Below are positions 36,210 to 45,718 of a stretch of DNA of 64,000 nt, piece after piece. Within the stretch, counting starts at the first letter, position 1; each line of letters opens with the position of its first letter. A program made the position numbers and the translations under genes. The notes under the pieces were generated by a model. It had not been told where the DNA came from. It saw nothing but the letters and a program-made list of their open reading frames with translations, and did no database searches. The stretch spans positions 186,001 through 250,000 of the forward strand of contig NZ_FOAP01000001.1 in NCBI RefSeq assembly GCF_900109545.1, given 5' to 3'. This DNA comes from Stigmatella aurantiaca (GTDB lineage: Bacteria > Myxococcota > Myxococcia > Myxococcales > Myxococcaceae).

Positions 36210-38681
36210 TCATGTGCCTTCATGGCCGCCGGGCAACGAGGCTCCCTTCCCCTGCTCGCTTGAAGCGGCCTTGGGCCAGATGAAGCGGAAGGTCGCGCCA
36301 TTGCCGGGGGTGGACTCCACCCACACCCGGCCCCCTCGCGTCTCGACGATCTTCTTGACGACGGAGAGGCCGATGCCCGTGCCCTCGATCTTGTCCCGGC
36401 TCTCGAGCGTCTGGAAGATGCCCCAGATGCGCTCGTGATACTCGGGAGCAATCCCCGCGCCATTGTCGGCGATGGCGAACTCGTAGGCGTCTCCCACGTC
36501 CCTCCAGGTCAGCTGGATTCGCGGATCAGGCCGGCTGAGACTGGTGAACTTGATCGCATTGCTCAGGAGGTTCAGGAGCACCTGCTGCAGCTTCACGCGC
36601 TCGGCGATCAGCGTGGGCGCGCCTGGCTGTACCTCCAGCTGAACGTGCGGCGCTGGAGCGAGCAGCTCCACCACTTCCTTGATCAGCGCGACGGTGTCCA
36701 CGGCCACCGCCGCATCCCGCGTCTTCCCCGCACGCGAGTAGGCGAGGATCCCATCGATCAGCGCTTCCATGCGGTGCACGCGGCCATGCAGCAGCTTGAG
36801 GTACTCCCGTGCCTCGGGGGTCAGGCTGGCCGCCAGCTCCTCCTCGAGCCAGCCGGAGAGGTTGGCGATGCCGCGCAGCGGCGCCTTGAGGTCATGCGAG
36901 GCCACGTAGGCGAACTGATCCAGCTCGCGGTTCGACTGCTCCAGGGCCTGGGTGAGGCGTACCAGCTCCCGGGCCCGCTCCTCCGCCTGTTGCCGGGCGC
37001 GCACCACGTCGGTGACCTCGACCGCATGAGTCATCACCCCGAACGCATCACCGTTCTCGTCGATGAGCGGCTGGTAGACGAAGTTGAAATACGCCTCATC
37101 GACCCGCCCGAAGCGCTCGACCCGCACGGGGACCTCGTTGCCGATGTAGGGCTCCTTCGTGGCGAGCACCTGATCATAGAGCTCGAACAAGCCCTGGCCC
37201 GCCAGATCCGGGAAGGCCTCGGCGATGGTTTTGCCGACCAGTGGCCGGTTGCCCGATACCTCTGCGTAGCGGGGGTTGGCGACCTGGATGAGGTGCGCCG
37301 GTCCGCGGGCCACCATGATCGCCGCGGGCGCCTGCATGAACACCTGGGTCAGCCGGTTGCGCTCCAGGTGGAGCTGTTGCTCCAGGCGATACTGCTGGGT
37401 GATGTCCCGGATGGTGAGCACCACGCCGAGCAGAATGCCCCCTTCGTCATGCACCGGAATGGCGCTGCCCTGAACGCGCAGCTTGTGGCCCTCGGTGTCG
37501 TAGATGCTCCACTCCTCGTTGAGGACACGCTCGCCGCGGCCCGCCCGGATCGAGGGCAGCGCCTCGGGCGGAAACGGGGTGCCATCGAGCCGTTCCTGGT
37601 GGTGCTCCCGTGCGGCGAACAGCTCTCCTACCTGCAGCCCAGGGTAGAGGGCCCGGGCCATGGCGTTGAGGAAGGTGATGCGGCCCTTCGTGTCGAACGT
37701 CAGCACCGCTTCGGCGATGTGGCTCAGCATGGCGGCCCGCTCCGCTGCCAGCCCCTCCACGCGCCTCCGGGCCAGTACCTGCTCCGTCGTGTCCACCGCG
37801 TGCGCCATGATGCCGAACACGCTTCCGCCCGAGTCCTTGAGCGGCTGGTAGACGAAGTCGAGGTAGACGTCCTCCACCACCCCGTTGCCCTTGCGGTCCA
37901 GCTTCACCAGCGCATCGTGCGCCACGAAGGGCTTGCCGGTGCCGCGCACGTTGTCGAGGAGCTCCGGGAAGCCCTGGCCCACGACCTCGGGCAAGGCCTC
38001 CCGGACGGGCTTTCCGAGCAACGGCCGTTGTCCGGTCAGCTGCTGGTAGAGAGGATTGGACACGGTGAAGGTATGTTCGGGGCCCTCCAGGACGGCGATG
38101 ATCGCCGGAGCCTGCATGAACACCTCGTAGAGGCGCTCACGCTCCGCCCTCGCCTCGGCCAGGGCCCGATCGCGCTCCATGCGCGCCCGGACCTCCTGGG
38201 TCACATCAAAGACCGTGACGAAGACGCCGCCGACCGCGCCCGACTCGTCCCGGGTGGGGTGGTAACACAGCGTGAGGTAGTACTCCTCGGGGTACCCGCG
38301 CGGTGCCAGCGGGTACATCCGCTCCTCGAAGGAGACGGTCTCCCCCTGGAAGACGCGCGGGTAGATGGTCTCGTTGATGTGCCAGACCTCGGGCCAGCAC
38401 TCCCGGTTGCTCTGTCCCAGGCCCCCGGGGTGCTTGGCGCCCATCAGCAGCCGGTAGGCGTCATTGTAGAGCTGGAAGAGTTCCGGTCCCCAGAGGATGA
38501 CCATCGGAAACCTGGAGCCCAGCATGATGCTCACCGCGGTCTTGAGGCTCTGGGGCCAGCGCTCCACGGGGCCCAACGGATGCGCGCTCCAGTCCTTCAC
38601 GCGGCACAGCGCGCCCACCTCTCCCCCGTCTGGAAAAACCTCGGCCACGGAGCTTGCGGCGGCCTTCCCGGGCATGGCCAT
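36210..38681 (-). CDS. Multi-PAS sensor histidine kinase
   Basis: An 823-aa soluble kinase with about four PAS-type sensor domains (roughly 30-165, 185-310, 315-435, 445-575). The second and fourth are very similar to each other (VFMQAPAIIAVLEGPEHTFTVSNPLY and VFMQAPAAIMVARGPAHLIQVANPRY). HisKA has YVASHDLKAPLRGIANLS (His near 594) and HATPase has LLNLLSNAIKF, ADNGAGIAPEYHERIW and GTGIGLSVVKKIVE. This is the phytochrome-like kinase subgroup. It starts one base after the stop of the response regulator, so the two are coupled and probably cognate. The kinase core closely resembles that of the 39374 gene. Confidence 0.95.
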   Translation of the reverse strand: MAMPGKAAASSVAEVFPDGGEVGALCRVKDWSAHPLGPVERWPQSLKTAVSIMLGSRFPMVILWGPELFQLYNDAYRLLMGAKHPGGLGQSNRECWPEVWHINETIYPRVFQGETVSFEERMYPLAPRGYPEEYYLTLCYHPTRDESGAVGGVFVTVFDVTQEVRARMERDRALAEARAERERLYEVFMQAPAIIAVLEGPEHTFTVSNPLYQQLTGQRPLLGKPVREALPEVVGQGFPELLDNVRGTGKPFVAHDALVKLDRKGNGVVEDVYLDFVYQPLKDSGGSVFGIMAHAVDTTEQVLARRRVEGLAAERAAMLSHIAEAVLTFDTKGRITFLNAMARALYPGLQVGELFAAREHHQERLDGTPFPPEALPSIRAGRGERVLNEEWSIYDTEGHKLRVQGSAIPVHDEGGILLGVVLTIRDITQQYRLEQQLHLERNRLTQVFMQAPAAIMVARGPAHLIQVANPRYAEVSGNRPLVGKTIAEAFPDLAGQGLFELYDQVLATKEPYIGNEVPVRVERFGRVDEAYFNFVYQPLIDENGDAFGVMTHAVEVTDVVRARQQAEERARELVRLTQALEQSNRELDQFAYVASHDLKAPLRGIANLSGWLEEELAASLTPEAREYLKLLHGRVHRMEALIDGILAYSRAGKTRDAAVAVDTVALIKEVVELLAPAPHVQLEVQPGAPTLIAERVKLQQVLLNLLSNAIKFTSLSRPDPRIQLTWRDVGDAYEFAIADNGAGIAPEYHERIWGIFQTLESRDKIEGTGIGLSVVKKIVETRGGRVWVESTPGNGATFRFIWPKAASSEQGKGASLPGGHEGT

Positions 38682-38682
38682 C

Positions 38683-39102
38683 TCAGGGCATCTCCACCAG
38701 GGTCCAGTACTTGTTGAGCGTGGCCATCACCTCCACGAAGTTGACGAAGGTGACCGGCTTGAGCAGGTAGCCGGCGACGTTGAGGTTGTAGGCGTCAATC
38801 TTGTCGCGCTCGTTGGCCGAGGTGGTGAGCACCACCACCGAGATCGTCCGCAGCTCCGGATCCGCGCGCAGGGCACGCAGGAACTCGATGCCGTTCATCT
38901 TCGGCAGGTTGAGATCGAGCAGCACCAGCCGCCGCCCCTCGGGCACGGTTCCATTGCGCAGCTGCTCCAGCCCCTCGAGTCCGTTGCCGGCCACGTAGAG
39001 CGGATTGACGATGTGGTTCTTCTGGAAGGCGCGGCGCACGTTCATCACGTCCACCTCGTCGTCCTCGATCAAAAGGATATGTAAGGGCTCGTTGCTGGCC
39101 AT
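38683..39102 (-). CDS. Rcp1-like single-domain response regulator
   Basis: A 139-aa stand-alone receiver. Acidic pocket LLIEDDEVDVMNVRRAFQKN, phospho-Asp in RRLVLLDLNLPKMNGIEFL, Thr/Ser switch VVVLTTSANERDK and Lys in GYLLKPVTFVNFVEVM. The longer beta4-alpha4 region and C-terminus match the Rcp1 group that partners phytochrome-type kinases. No output domain is present, so it probably acts by protein contact or phosphorelay. It is first in a two-gene operon with the PAS kinase. Confidence 0.94.
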   Translation of the reverse strand: MASNEPLHILLIEDDEVDVMNVRRAFQKNHIVNPLYVAGNGLEGLEQLRNGTVPEGRRLVLLDLNLPKMNGIEFLRALRADPELRTISVVVLTTSANERDKIDAYNLNVAGYLLKPVTFVNFVEVMATLNKYWTLVEMP

Positions 39103-39373
39103 GGGTTCAGTCCTCGGCGTTCTTTTCGAGCACGGCAGACGCCAGGAGTCGAGTTTTGGACACCGGCTCGTCTGCTCGGATGCACTCAGACTGTAAGCCG
39201 CGTGGGACCCGGGACTTCGGAATACTTCTGGGCCGAGAGGGGATTGTGGAGGGTGTTCTCTACTCAACCCTGCTCCCGTACAGAGCCCTCGTCTCAAGGC
39301 TCTTGATGTACCTAGGACTTGAGGACATCTGGGTGGCGCCGGTGAGGCGCCGCGACCGTCGCGGCCCCGTTCC

Positions 39374-40126
39374 ATGGACGACTTACAGAAGACGAAGGAG
39401 GAGCTCCTCGCTGAAGTCCTTGTCCTCCGTAAAGCCCTGGAGAAGAGCCACGCCGACCTCGATCAGTTCGTCTATGTGGCCAGCCATGATCTCAAGGCGC
39501 CACTGCGAGGGATCTCCAATCTGTCCCAGTGGCTCGAGGAGGATCTGGGGCCCCAACTCGGCGCCGAGCCTCGCCGGCAGCTGGAGCTGCTGCGCGGACG
39601 CGTGCAGCGGATGGAGTCCATGATCGATGGCCTGCTCGACTACAGCCGCGCGGGCCGGGTGCGCCACAAGCCCGAGCGGGTCGAGGTCAGCCGGCTGGTG
39701 CACGAGGTGATGGAGCAGCTGCCCGCCTGGGCCTCCGCGCGGCTCGAGCTCGGCCCGGGGATGCCGGCCCTCACCACCGAGCGCATGGCGCTCCAGCAGG
39801 TGTTCCGGAACCTCTTGTCCAACGCCCTGAGGCACGCGCGCCGCGAGGAGCTGGTGGTGCGGGTCGAGGCAGGGGACGCACAGGACTTCCATCACTTCCG
39901 TGTGGCGGACAATGGCCCGGGCATCGCGCCTCAGTACCACGAGAAGATCTGGGGCCTGTTCCAGACGCTCGTCGCGCGCGACAAGGTGGAGGGCTCTGGC
40001 ATGGGCCTGTGCGTGGTGAAGCGGCTCGTCGAGAGCCGGGGCGGGCGGGTGTGGGTTGAGTCGGCCGAGGGGGCAGGCGCGACGTTCCACTTCACCTGGC
40101 CCAAGCCCCAGGAGAGGCTCACGTGA
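39374..40126 (+). CDS. Short histidine kinase without sensor domain
   Basis: A 250-aa soluble kinase core. A short coiled coil is followed by HisKA with His38 (FVYVASHDLKAPLRGISNLS) and HATPase (FRNLLSNALRHARREE, VADNGPGIAPQYHEKIWGLF, GSGMGLCVVKRLVE). The H-box and ATPase core are near copies of those in the PAS kinase at 36210-38681, implying duplication. Lacking a sensor, it may take its signal from the hybrid kinase whose GTG overlaps its stop (GTGA at 40123). It is divergent from the response regulator at 39102 across a 271-base gap. Confidence 0.93.
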   Translation: MDDLQKTKEELLAEVLVLRKALEKSHADLDQFVYVASHDLKAPLRGISNLSQWLEEDLGPQLGAEPRRQLELLRGRVQRMESMIDGLLDYSRAGRVRHKPERVEVSRLVHEVMEQLPAWASARLELGPGMPALTTERMALQQVFRNLLSNALRHARREELVVRVEAGDAQDFHHFRVADNGPGIAPQYHEKIWGLFQTLVARDKVEGSGMGLCVVKRLVESRGGRVWVESAEGAGATFHFTWPKPQERLT

Positions 40127-42654
40127 GCGACTCCTCAACCCCTGAGCTGGCCGCGGAGGCTCCCGAGAGGAGCGAGAGCCTCAAGCTCCTGCTCGTCGAT
40201 GACGACGAAGTCGACCGGCTCACGGTCCGGCGGTACCTGGCCACGAGTGGCATCACGGCGGAGCTCGTGGAGGCCACCAGCGGGCTTGAGGCGCTCGAGT
40301 GTCTGAAGGAGCAGTCGTTTGATGTCATCCTCTTGGACTTCCTGCTGCCAGGCGAGGATGGGTTCTGGGTCCTGCGCGAGATAGGAAAGAGGGGCACTCA
40401 CTCCCCCGTCATCGTACTCACCGGGCAGGGGGATGAGCAGACGGTCATCGAGCTGATGAAGGCGGGGGCCGCCGACTACCTCTCCAAGGTGAAGCTGTCC
40501 GCCGAGCGCCTGGAGCAGAGCCTGCGTCAAGCCATGCGGCTGCACCTGGCGGAGCAGCAGCACCGGGCGCTCGCAGAGGTCCTGCCGCAGATCATCTGGA
40601 CGGCCAGGCCAGACGGCCGCCCCGACTATTACAACCGGCGCTGGTATGAGTACTCCGGGTGGGGGCCGGCGCAATCCCTGGAAGCGGACTGGAGCGGCGT
40701 GCTCCATCCGGAGGATCTGCCTGGCTGCCTCGCCCAGTGGAACGCGAGCGTTCAGTCGGGAACCCCCTTCGAGGCCGAGAGCCGCCTGCGGCGCCACGTG
40801 GACGGTACCTACCGCTGGCACCTCATCCAGGCCCTGCCGCTGCGCAACGCGCACGGCCGCATCATCCAGTGGCTCGGCACGGGCACCGACATCGACGACC
40901 AGAAGCGCGCGGCGGAGACCCTAAGCTTCCTGGCCGAGGCGAGCACCATGCTCACCGCCTCCCTGGAGATGTCCGTCACGCTCGAGCGGCTCTCGGCCCT
41001 GCTCATTCCCCGGCTGGGAGATTGGTGTGCCGTCTACCTGCAGGAGGATGATGGACCCATCCGGCAGGCGCTGGTGGCCCACGCGGATGCCGCGAAGGTG
41101 CCCCTGCTGCGCGAGCTGCACCGCACCTTCCCCCCGGCGGTGGGCGCTGGCTGCGGCTATCCCCGGGTGCTGCGCACGGGGATAGCGGAGCTGGTGCCCG
41201 AGCTCACTGGGCAGATGATCCAGCAGGCGCTGGGCCCCGTGGAGCAGCTGGATTCCAGTGGGCAGCTGCGGCCCAGCTCATGGATCGTCGTGCCGCTGAG
41301 TGCCCAGCTGCGCGTCTTCGGAGCCCTGCAGGTGTGCCTCGCCGGGCCGGGCCGCCGCTACACCGCGCGAGACCTCGAGTTGGTGCAGGAGCTGGCACGC
41401 CGGGCCGAGATCGCCATCGATAATGCCCGGCTGTTCGAGATGGCCAAGGCCGAGCACCTGAGCGCCGAGCAAGCCAATCGCGCCAAGGACGAGTTCCTGG
41501 CCGCTGTCTCTCACGAGCTGCGCACCCCCTTGATGGCGATGCTGGGCTGGACGCGGATGCTGCGCACGGGGCAGCTGCCTCCGGAGAAGCACGCCCGGGC
41601 GCTGGAGGCGGTGGAGCGCAACACCCAGGTGCAGACCCAGCTCATCGAGGATCTCCTGGACGTCTCGCGCATCATCACGGGCAAGATGCGGCTGGAGGCC
41701 CGGTTGGTGAACCCTCGCGAGTTCATCGAGGCCGCGCTGGATGCGGTGCGCCACGCGGCCGATGCGAAGGGGGTGCTCTTGCACTCCGAGCTGGCTCCGG
41801 ACACCGGCTCCATCAGCGGCGACACGGACCGGTTGCAACAGATGGTCTGGAACCTGCTCTCCAACGCCATCAAGTTCACGCCCAAGGGTGGACAGGTCAC
41901 CGTGCGCCTGCAGCGGATGGACGCCAGCGTGCTCATCGAGGTGGAAGACAACGGCCAGGGCATCCCCAAGGGCTCGCTGTCCCATATCTTCGAGCGCTTC
42001 TGGCAGGTGGATGGGAGTTCTACCCGCAAGCATGGCGGGCTGGGGTTGGGGCTGGCCATCGTGCGGCACCTCACCGAGCTGCATGGCGGCACCATCGAGG
42101 CCTTCAGCCAGGGCGAGGGAAAGGGCGCGCTCTTCAGCCTGAAGCTGCCGCTGGCGACGGTGCCGGTGCTGCAAGGGACTCCGCCTCCGGTTCAGCCCCC
42201 GTCGCGCGTGGGAGCGCCGCAGCTTCTCGCTCCTGATCTGGAGGGGCTGCTGGTGCTGGTGGTGGACGATGAGCCCGATGCCCGGGAGCTCCTGACCGTG
42301 GTACTGGAGAACTGCAGGGCTCAGGTCATCACCGCGGCCAGCGCTTGGGAGGGACTGGAACGGCTGCAGCGGTCCCGTCCCCAGGTCGTCATCTCGGACA
42401 TTGGAATGCCCGGAGAGGATGGCTACTCCTTCATGCGCAGGCTGCGCGCGCTGCCGGTGGAGCGGGGGGGCCAGACTCCGGCCATCGCGCTCACGGCCTT
42501 CGCGCGGATGGAGGACCGCACCCGGGCACTGCTCGCGGGCTTCCAGATGCATGTGCCCAAGCCCGTCGAGCCCGCGGAGCTGGTGCTGGTGCTGGCCTCG
42601 CTCACTGGGCGTCAAGCCCAGGTGGCCAAGCGTCTGGGGGGTACCTTGGCATGA
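40123..42654 (+). CDS. Hybrid REC-PAS-GAF-histidine kinase-REC protein
   Basis: An 843-aa cytosolic hybrid kinase. N-terminal receiver with Asp72 (DVILLDFLLPGEDGF); PAS (about 145-275: LPQIIWTARPDGRPDYYNRRW, ending GTGTDIDDQKRAAE); GAF (about 290-445); HisKA with AAVSHELRTPLMAMLGW (His near 464); HATPase (WNLLSNAIKFTPKGG, GLGLAIVRHLTELHGG). The C-terminal receiver has its phospho-Asp near 758 (VVISDIGMPGEDGYSFM). Two receivers flanking one kinase suggest input gating by another kinase, plausibly the preceding gene. The GTG start overlaps that gene's stop. Confidence 0.94.
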   Translation: MSDSSTPELAAEAPERSESLKLLLVDDDEVDRLTVRRYLATSGITAELVEATSGLEALECLKEQSFDVILLDFLLPGEDGFWVLREIGKRGTHSPVIVLTGQGDEQTVIELMKAGAADYLSKVKLSAERLEQSLRQAMRLHLAEQQHRALAEVLPQIIWTARPDGRPDYYNRRWYEYSGWGPAQSLEADWSGVLHPEDLPGCLAQWNASVQSGTPFEAESRLRRHVDGTYRWHLIQALPLRNAHGRIIQWLGTGTDIDDQKRAAETLSFLAEASTMLTASLEMSVTLERLSALLIPRLGDWCAVYLQEDDGPIRQALVAHADAAKVPLLRELHRTFPPAVGAGCGYPRVLRTGIAELVPELTGQMIQQALGPVEQLDSSGQLRPSSWIVVPLSAQLRVFGALQVCLAGPGRRYTARDLELVQELARRAEIAIDNARLFEMAKAEHLSAEQANRAKDEFLAAVSHELRTPLMAMLGWTRMLRTGQLPPEKHARALEAVERNTQVQTQLIEDLLDVSRIITGKMRLEARLVNPREFIEAALDAVRHAADAKGVLLHSELAPDTGSISGDTDRLQQMVWNLLSNAIKFTPKGGQVTVRLQRMDASVLIEVEDNGQGIPKGSLSHIFERFWQVDGSSTRKHGGLGLGLAIVRHLTELHGGTIEAFSQGEGKGALFSLKLPLATVPVLQGTPPPVQPPSRVGAPQLLAPDLEGLLVLVVDDEPDARELLTVVLENCRAQVITAASAWEGLERLQRSRPQVVISDIGMPGEDGYSFMRRLRALPVERGGQTPAIALTAFARMEDRTRALLAGFQMHVPKPVEPAELVLVLASLTGRQAQVAKRLGGTLA

Positions 42655-42709
42655 GCGGGGAAGCGCTCCGGGGCCGAGAGGCTGTCCTGAGCGTGGGCCG
42701 GGCGCCGGG

Positions 42710-43138
42710 TCAGGTCTCCTGGAGCCGGCTCCAGGCGGCGCGGTAGCGCGTGAGGCGATCGGCCTCGCGGGGGCCCACGGAGGGCAGCCGCCGGACATCC
42801 ATGTTGTCCTCCAGGTCCGCCAGCTTCACGCGGCGGGCCAGCGGGTGGGGGCGGAGGCGCTCGATGAAGGCCTCGTAGCTCTCGCCCTCGCGCTTGGTGA
42901 GGCAGTCCAGCGCGCCCAGCACCTCTTCTGGGTAGCCCAGGGCGCGCAGCCGCTCCAGCGTGTAGGGGGTGTCCTCCACCACGTCGTGGAGGATGGCCGC
43001 CATGCGCTCGGCCTCCGTCTGCAGGCGCATCATCACCCGCAGGGGGTGAAGGATGTAGCTCTGTCCCGCCTTGTCGCGCTGGCCCCGGTGGGCCTCCACG
43101 GCCAGGGCGATGGCATCTTCCAGGGTGGGCATCGGCAA
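42710..43138 (-). CDS. HD-domain hydrolase resembling small (p)ppGpp hydrolases
   Basis: A 142-aa single HD domain. Metal-binding residues are visible in AVEAHRGQRDKAGQSYILHPLRV, MAAILHDVVEDTPYTLERL and RVKLADLEDNMDVRRLP. The HRGQ, LHDVVEDT and KLADLxDN signatures are those of the RelA/SpoT hydrolase and Mesh1-type HD domains, so hydrolysis of ppGpp or a related nucleotide is likely. There is no synthetase domain. It is slightly shorter than Mesh1. It is convergent with the hybrid kinase, with the release-factor-like gene next on the same strand. Confidence 0.82.
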   Translation of the reverse strand: MPMPTLEDAIALAVEAHRGQRDKAGQSYILHPLRVMMRLQTEAERMAAILHDVVEDTPYTLERLRALGYPEEVLGALDCLTKREGESYEAFIERLRPHPLARRVKLADLEDNMDVRRLPSVGPREADRLTRYRAAWSRLQET

Positions 43139-43175
43139 CCTCCAGGCCCGGCAGCATCCCGCGCCGGGCTGCGGC

Positions 43176-43553
43176 TCACCAGAGGTCCTTCTTGCCGCGC
43201 AGGGCTTTTTTCTGGCTGTCCTGCTTCTTGCCCTCCAGGCGCCGCCGCTGGGAGCCCTTCGTGGGCTGGGTGGCCCGGCGCACCTTGGGCACGAAGGTGA
43301 GCGCCTTGAGCCCTTGCCGGAGCCGCTCCAGCGCCACGCCCTTGTTCTGCACCTGGCTGCGGCGCTCGGTGGCGGTGACGGACAGCTCGGTGGGCGGGTG
43401 GGTCAGCCGCACGCCGCTGGCCGTGGTGTTGCGGTGCTGGCCGCCCGGGCCGGAGGCGATGAAGTACTCCACCTCGCACGTCTTCAGCAGCGCCTCGTCG
43501 TCGAGCTGGAGGGCCGCCAGGGCGGCTTGTCTGCGGATGGGGGAAACGCTCAT
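43176..43553 (-). CDS. GGQ-domain release-factor-like protein
   Basis: A 125-aa protein with the catalytic class I release-factor domain only: [23 protein letters not shown] (GGQ at 37-39), then a basic C-terminus ([33 protein letters not shown]). There are no codon-recognition domains. The size and basic tail resemble ArfB/YaeJ-type rescue factors that hydrolyse peptidyl-tRNA on stalled ribosomes. ATG 43553 is chosen at the domain start. It is divergent from the peptide deformylase gene 70 bases away. Confidence 0.88.
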   Translation of the reverse strand: MSVSPIRRQAALAALQLDDEALLKTCEVEYFIASGPGGQHRNTTASGVRLTHPPTELSVTATERRSQVQNKGVALERLRQGLKALTFVPKVRRATQPTKGSQRRRLEGKKQDSQKKALRGKKDLW

Positions 43554-43623
43554 GGCGGGCCGTACCCTAGCACCCGCGAAGGCGAGGGCGGACAGGCGCC
43601 TGGGGGGTGTTAGGTTCCCGGCC

Positions 43624-44226
43624 ATGGTGCTCAAGATCGTTCAGGCGGGAGAGCCGGTGTTGCGGCAGCGCGCGCGGGAGCTGACCCCGGAGGAAATCGC
43701 CAGCCCGCAGGTGAAGCAGCTCATCCAGCTCATGCGCGACACGATGCGGGATGCGCCGGGCGTGGGGCTCGCGGCGCCCCAGGTGGGCGTGGGGCTGCGG
43801 CTGGTGGTGGTGGAGGACCGGGCCGAGTACCAGGTGGGCGTCAAGCCGGAGGAGCTGGCCGCGCGCGAGCGTCAGCCGGTGAACTTCCACGTGCTCATCA
43901 ACCCGAGGCTCGTGGTGGAGGATCCGGAGCCCGTGGAGTTTCACGAGGGGTGCTTGAGCGTCAGCGGCTTCTCGGCGCTGGTGCCCCGGGCGCGCGGCGT
44001 CCGCGTGGAGGCGCTGGATGAGCACGGGGCCCCCGTTACCCTGGTGGCCCGGGGCTGGTACGCCCGCATTCTCCAGCACGAGTTCGACCACCTGGAGGGG
44101 ACGCTCTACCTGGACCGGATGGAGCCCCGCAGCTTCACCACCGCGGAGAACCACCGCCGGCACTGGGCGGGCCGTTCCACCTCCGAAGTGCGCACGGCGC
44201 TTGGATTGCCGGAACGTTCCCCGTGA
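43624..44226 (+). CDS. def: Peptide deformylase
   Basis: A 200-aa metalloenzyme that removes the N-formyl group from nascent proteins. All three motifs are intact: [10 protein letters not shown] (46-55), EGCLS (108-112, metal Cys110) and HEFDH (152-156). A roughly 15-residue insert ([17 protein letters not shown]) lies between motifs I and II, and the C-terminus extends about 30 residues past the usual core. It is monocistronic here and divergent from the GGQ protein. Confidence 0.96.
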   Translation: MVLKIVQAGEPVLRQRARELTPEEIASPQVKQLIQLMRDTMRDAPGVGLAAPQVGVGLRLVVVEDRAEYQVGVKPEELAARERQPVNFHVLINPRLVVEDPEPVEFHEGCLSVSGFSALVPRARGVRVEALDEHGAPVTLVARGWYARILQHEFDHLEGTLYLDRMEPRSFTTAENHRRHWAGRSTSEVRTALGLPERSP

Positions 44227-44389
44227 GACATCTGGGGCCGTGAGCACCCGCACGGGGAGTGGGGCGGAAGACGTGTACGGTCGCCGCCAGGAGCCCCGTC
44301 ACAAGACGACCTGTGGGGGCGTGTGCAACAGATAGGGTTATCCTCCAGAATTCGTCTGCTTCACCCAATCCCCCTTTGTCGAGGTACGC

Positions 44390-45553
44390 ATGAGTTCGGT
44401 TCGAGTTGTGCGCCGTTGGGCTGCTGCCAGCGTGGTGTCGCTGCTGGTTGTTGGATGCGGTCAGGAGATGAGCCAGGAGCAGGCGCCTCAGGCGGCCCCC
44501 GCCTCCGCGTCGCAGGAGATCGTCGGCGGTGCCAACACCACCATCGCCGAGAACCCGTGGCAGGTCTCCCTGCAGGATGGCAGCTTCCACTTCTGCGGCG
44601 GCTCCATCATCAACGAGAACTGGATTCTGACCGCGCAGCACTGCGTGAACAGCGGTGGGTCCATCTCCAAGCCGGGCCGCGTGGTGGCCGGCATCACGAA
44701 GGTCTCCGGAAGCAGCGCCGGGCAGATCCGCACGGTGGCCGAGGTCGTCGTCTATCCGGGCTACGTGGACGCGAACATTGGCAAGGATGCGGCGCTGCTG
44801 CGCCTGTCCTCGCCGCTGGACCTGAGCGGTCCGAACGCGAAGGCCATTCCCCTGGCCACGGCGGCGGACGGCTCGGCGGGCTTCCCCAGCACGGGCTCCT
44901 CGGTGCGCGTCACCGGCTGGGGCACGCTGCGCAGCGGCGGCTCCTCTCCGGACACGCTCCAGACGGTCGATGTGGCGGTGCTGACCAACGCCCAGGCTCA
45001 GTCGAGCTACCCCCAGGAGACCATCTCGGCGGACCAGCTCGCCGCGGCCGCGGCCGGCAAGGACTCGTGCCAGGGTGACAGCGGCGGTCCCCTGACCGCG
45101 CTCAAGGGCAGCACCCGCGTCCTGGCGGGCATCGTGAGCTGGGGCTACGGCTGCGCGGATGCGCGCTACCCGGGCATGTACGCCCGCGTGTCGTCCTTCG
45201 AGAGCTGGATCAACTCCACCATCAACGGGACGACGCCTCCTCCCACCGGCTCGACGCTGCTCGACAAGACCGGCCTCTCCGCCTCCACGTCCAAGACCTG
45301 GCAGCACTTCGCCATCACGGTTCCGGCGGGCGCCACCAAGCTGACCATCAACCAGTCGGGCGGCACGGGTGACGCGGACCTCTACGTGCGCAAGGGCTCG
45401 CAGCCCACCACCACCGCCTACGACTGCCGTCCCTACAAGTCTGGCAACACGGAGTCCTGCTCCATCACCAGCCCCGCCTCGGGCACCTGGTACGTCTCCG
45501 TCTACGCTTTCAGCACGTACTCGGCCCTGTCGGTCAAGGCGACCGTGCCGTAG
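44390..45553 (+). CDS. Secreted trypsin-like (S1) protease with PPC domain
   Basis: A 387-aa exported serine protease. Lipoprotein-type signal MSSVRVVRRWAAASVVSLLVVGC and a short propeptide, with mature N-terminus IVGG at 44. The triad is His84 (LTAQHC), Asp near 134 (GKDAALLRL) and Ser near 230 (SCQGDSGGPL). Asp six residues before the catalytic Ser predicts trypsin-like Lys/Arg specificity. The C-terminal 85 residues form a bacterial pre-peptidase (PPC) beta-sandwich (LTINQSGGTGDADLYVRKG, GTWYVSVYAF). GAGG precedes the ATG. A strong terminator follows. Confidence 0.95.
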   Translation: MSSVRVVRRWAAASVVSLLVVGCGQEMSQEQAPQAAPASASQEIVGGANTTIAENPWQVSLQDGSFHFCGGSIINENWILTAQHCVNSGGSISKPGRVVAGITKVSGSSAGQIRTVAEVVVYPGYVDANIGKDAALLRLSSPLDLSGPNAKAIPLATAADGSAGFPSTGSSVRVTGWGTLRSGGSSPDTLQTVDVAVLTNAQAQSSYPQETISADQLAAAAAGKDSCQGDSGGPLTALKGSTRVLAGIVSWGYGCADARYPGMYARVSSFESWINSTINGTTPPPTGSTLLDKTGLSASTSKTWQHFAITVPAGATKLTINQSGGTGDADLYVRKGSQPTTTAYDCRPYKSGNTESCSITSPASGTWYVSVYAFSTYSALSVKATVP

Positions 45554-45583
45554 TTCGTAGACCACAGGCTTGATGTCTGTCTG

Positions 45584-45620
45584 GAAGCCCCCTTTCTCCT
45601 CGCTGGAGAAAGGGGGCTTC
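45584..45620 (+). terminator. Strong intrinsic terminator after S1 protease
   Basis: GAAGCCCCCTTTCTCC (45584-45599) and GGAGAAAGGGGGCTTC (45605-45620) form a perfect 16-bp stem with a 5-base loop, followed by TGTGTTTGG. It lies 30 bases past the protease stop. Confidence 0.9.
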
Positions 45621-45718
45621 TGTGTTTGGATCTACGAAGTGGCCAGCCGCAGGAGCGCGCACTGGCACCTGGAGTGTGGGGTGTCCATCTTCCCGCCCCG
45701 TCAACCGGAGAGGGGACC

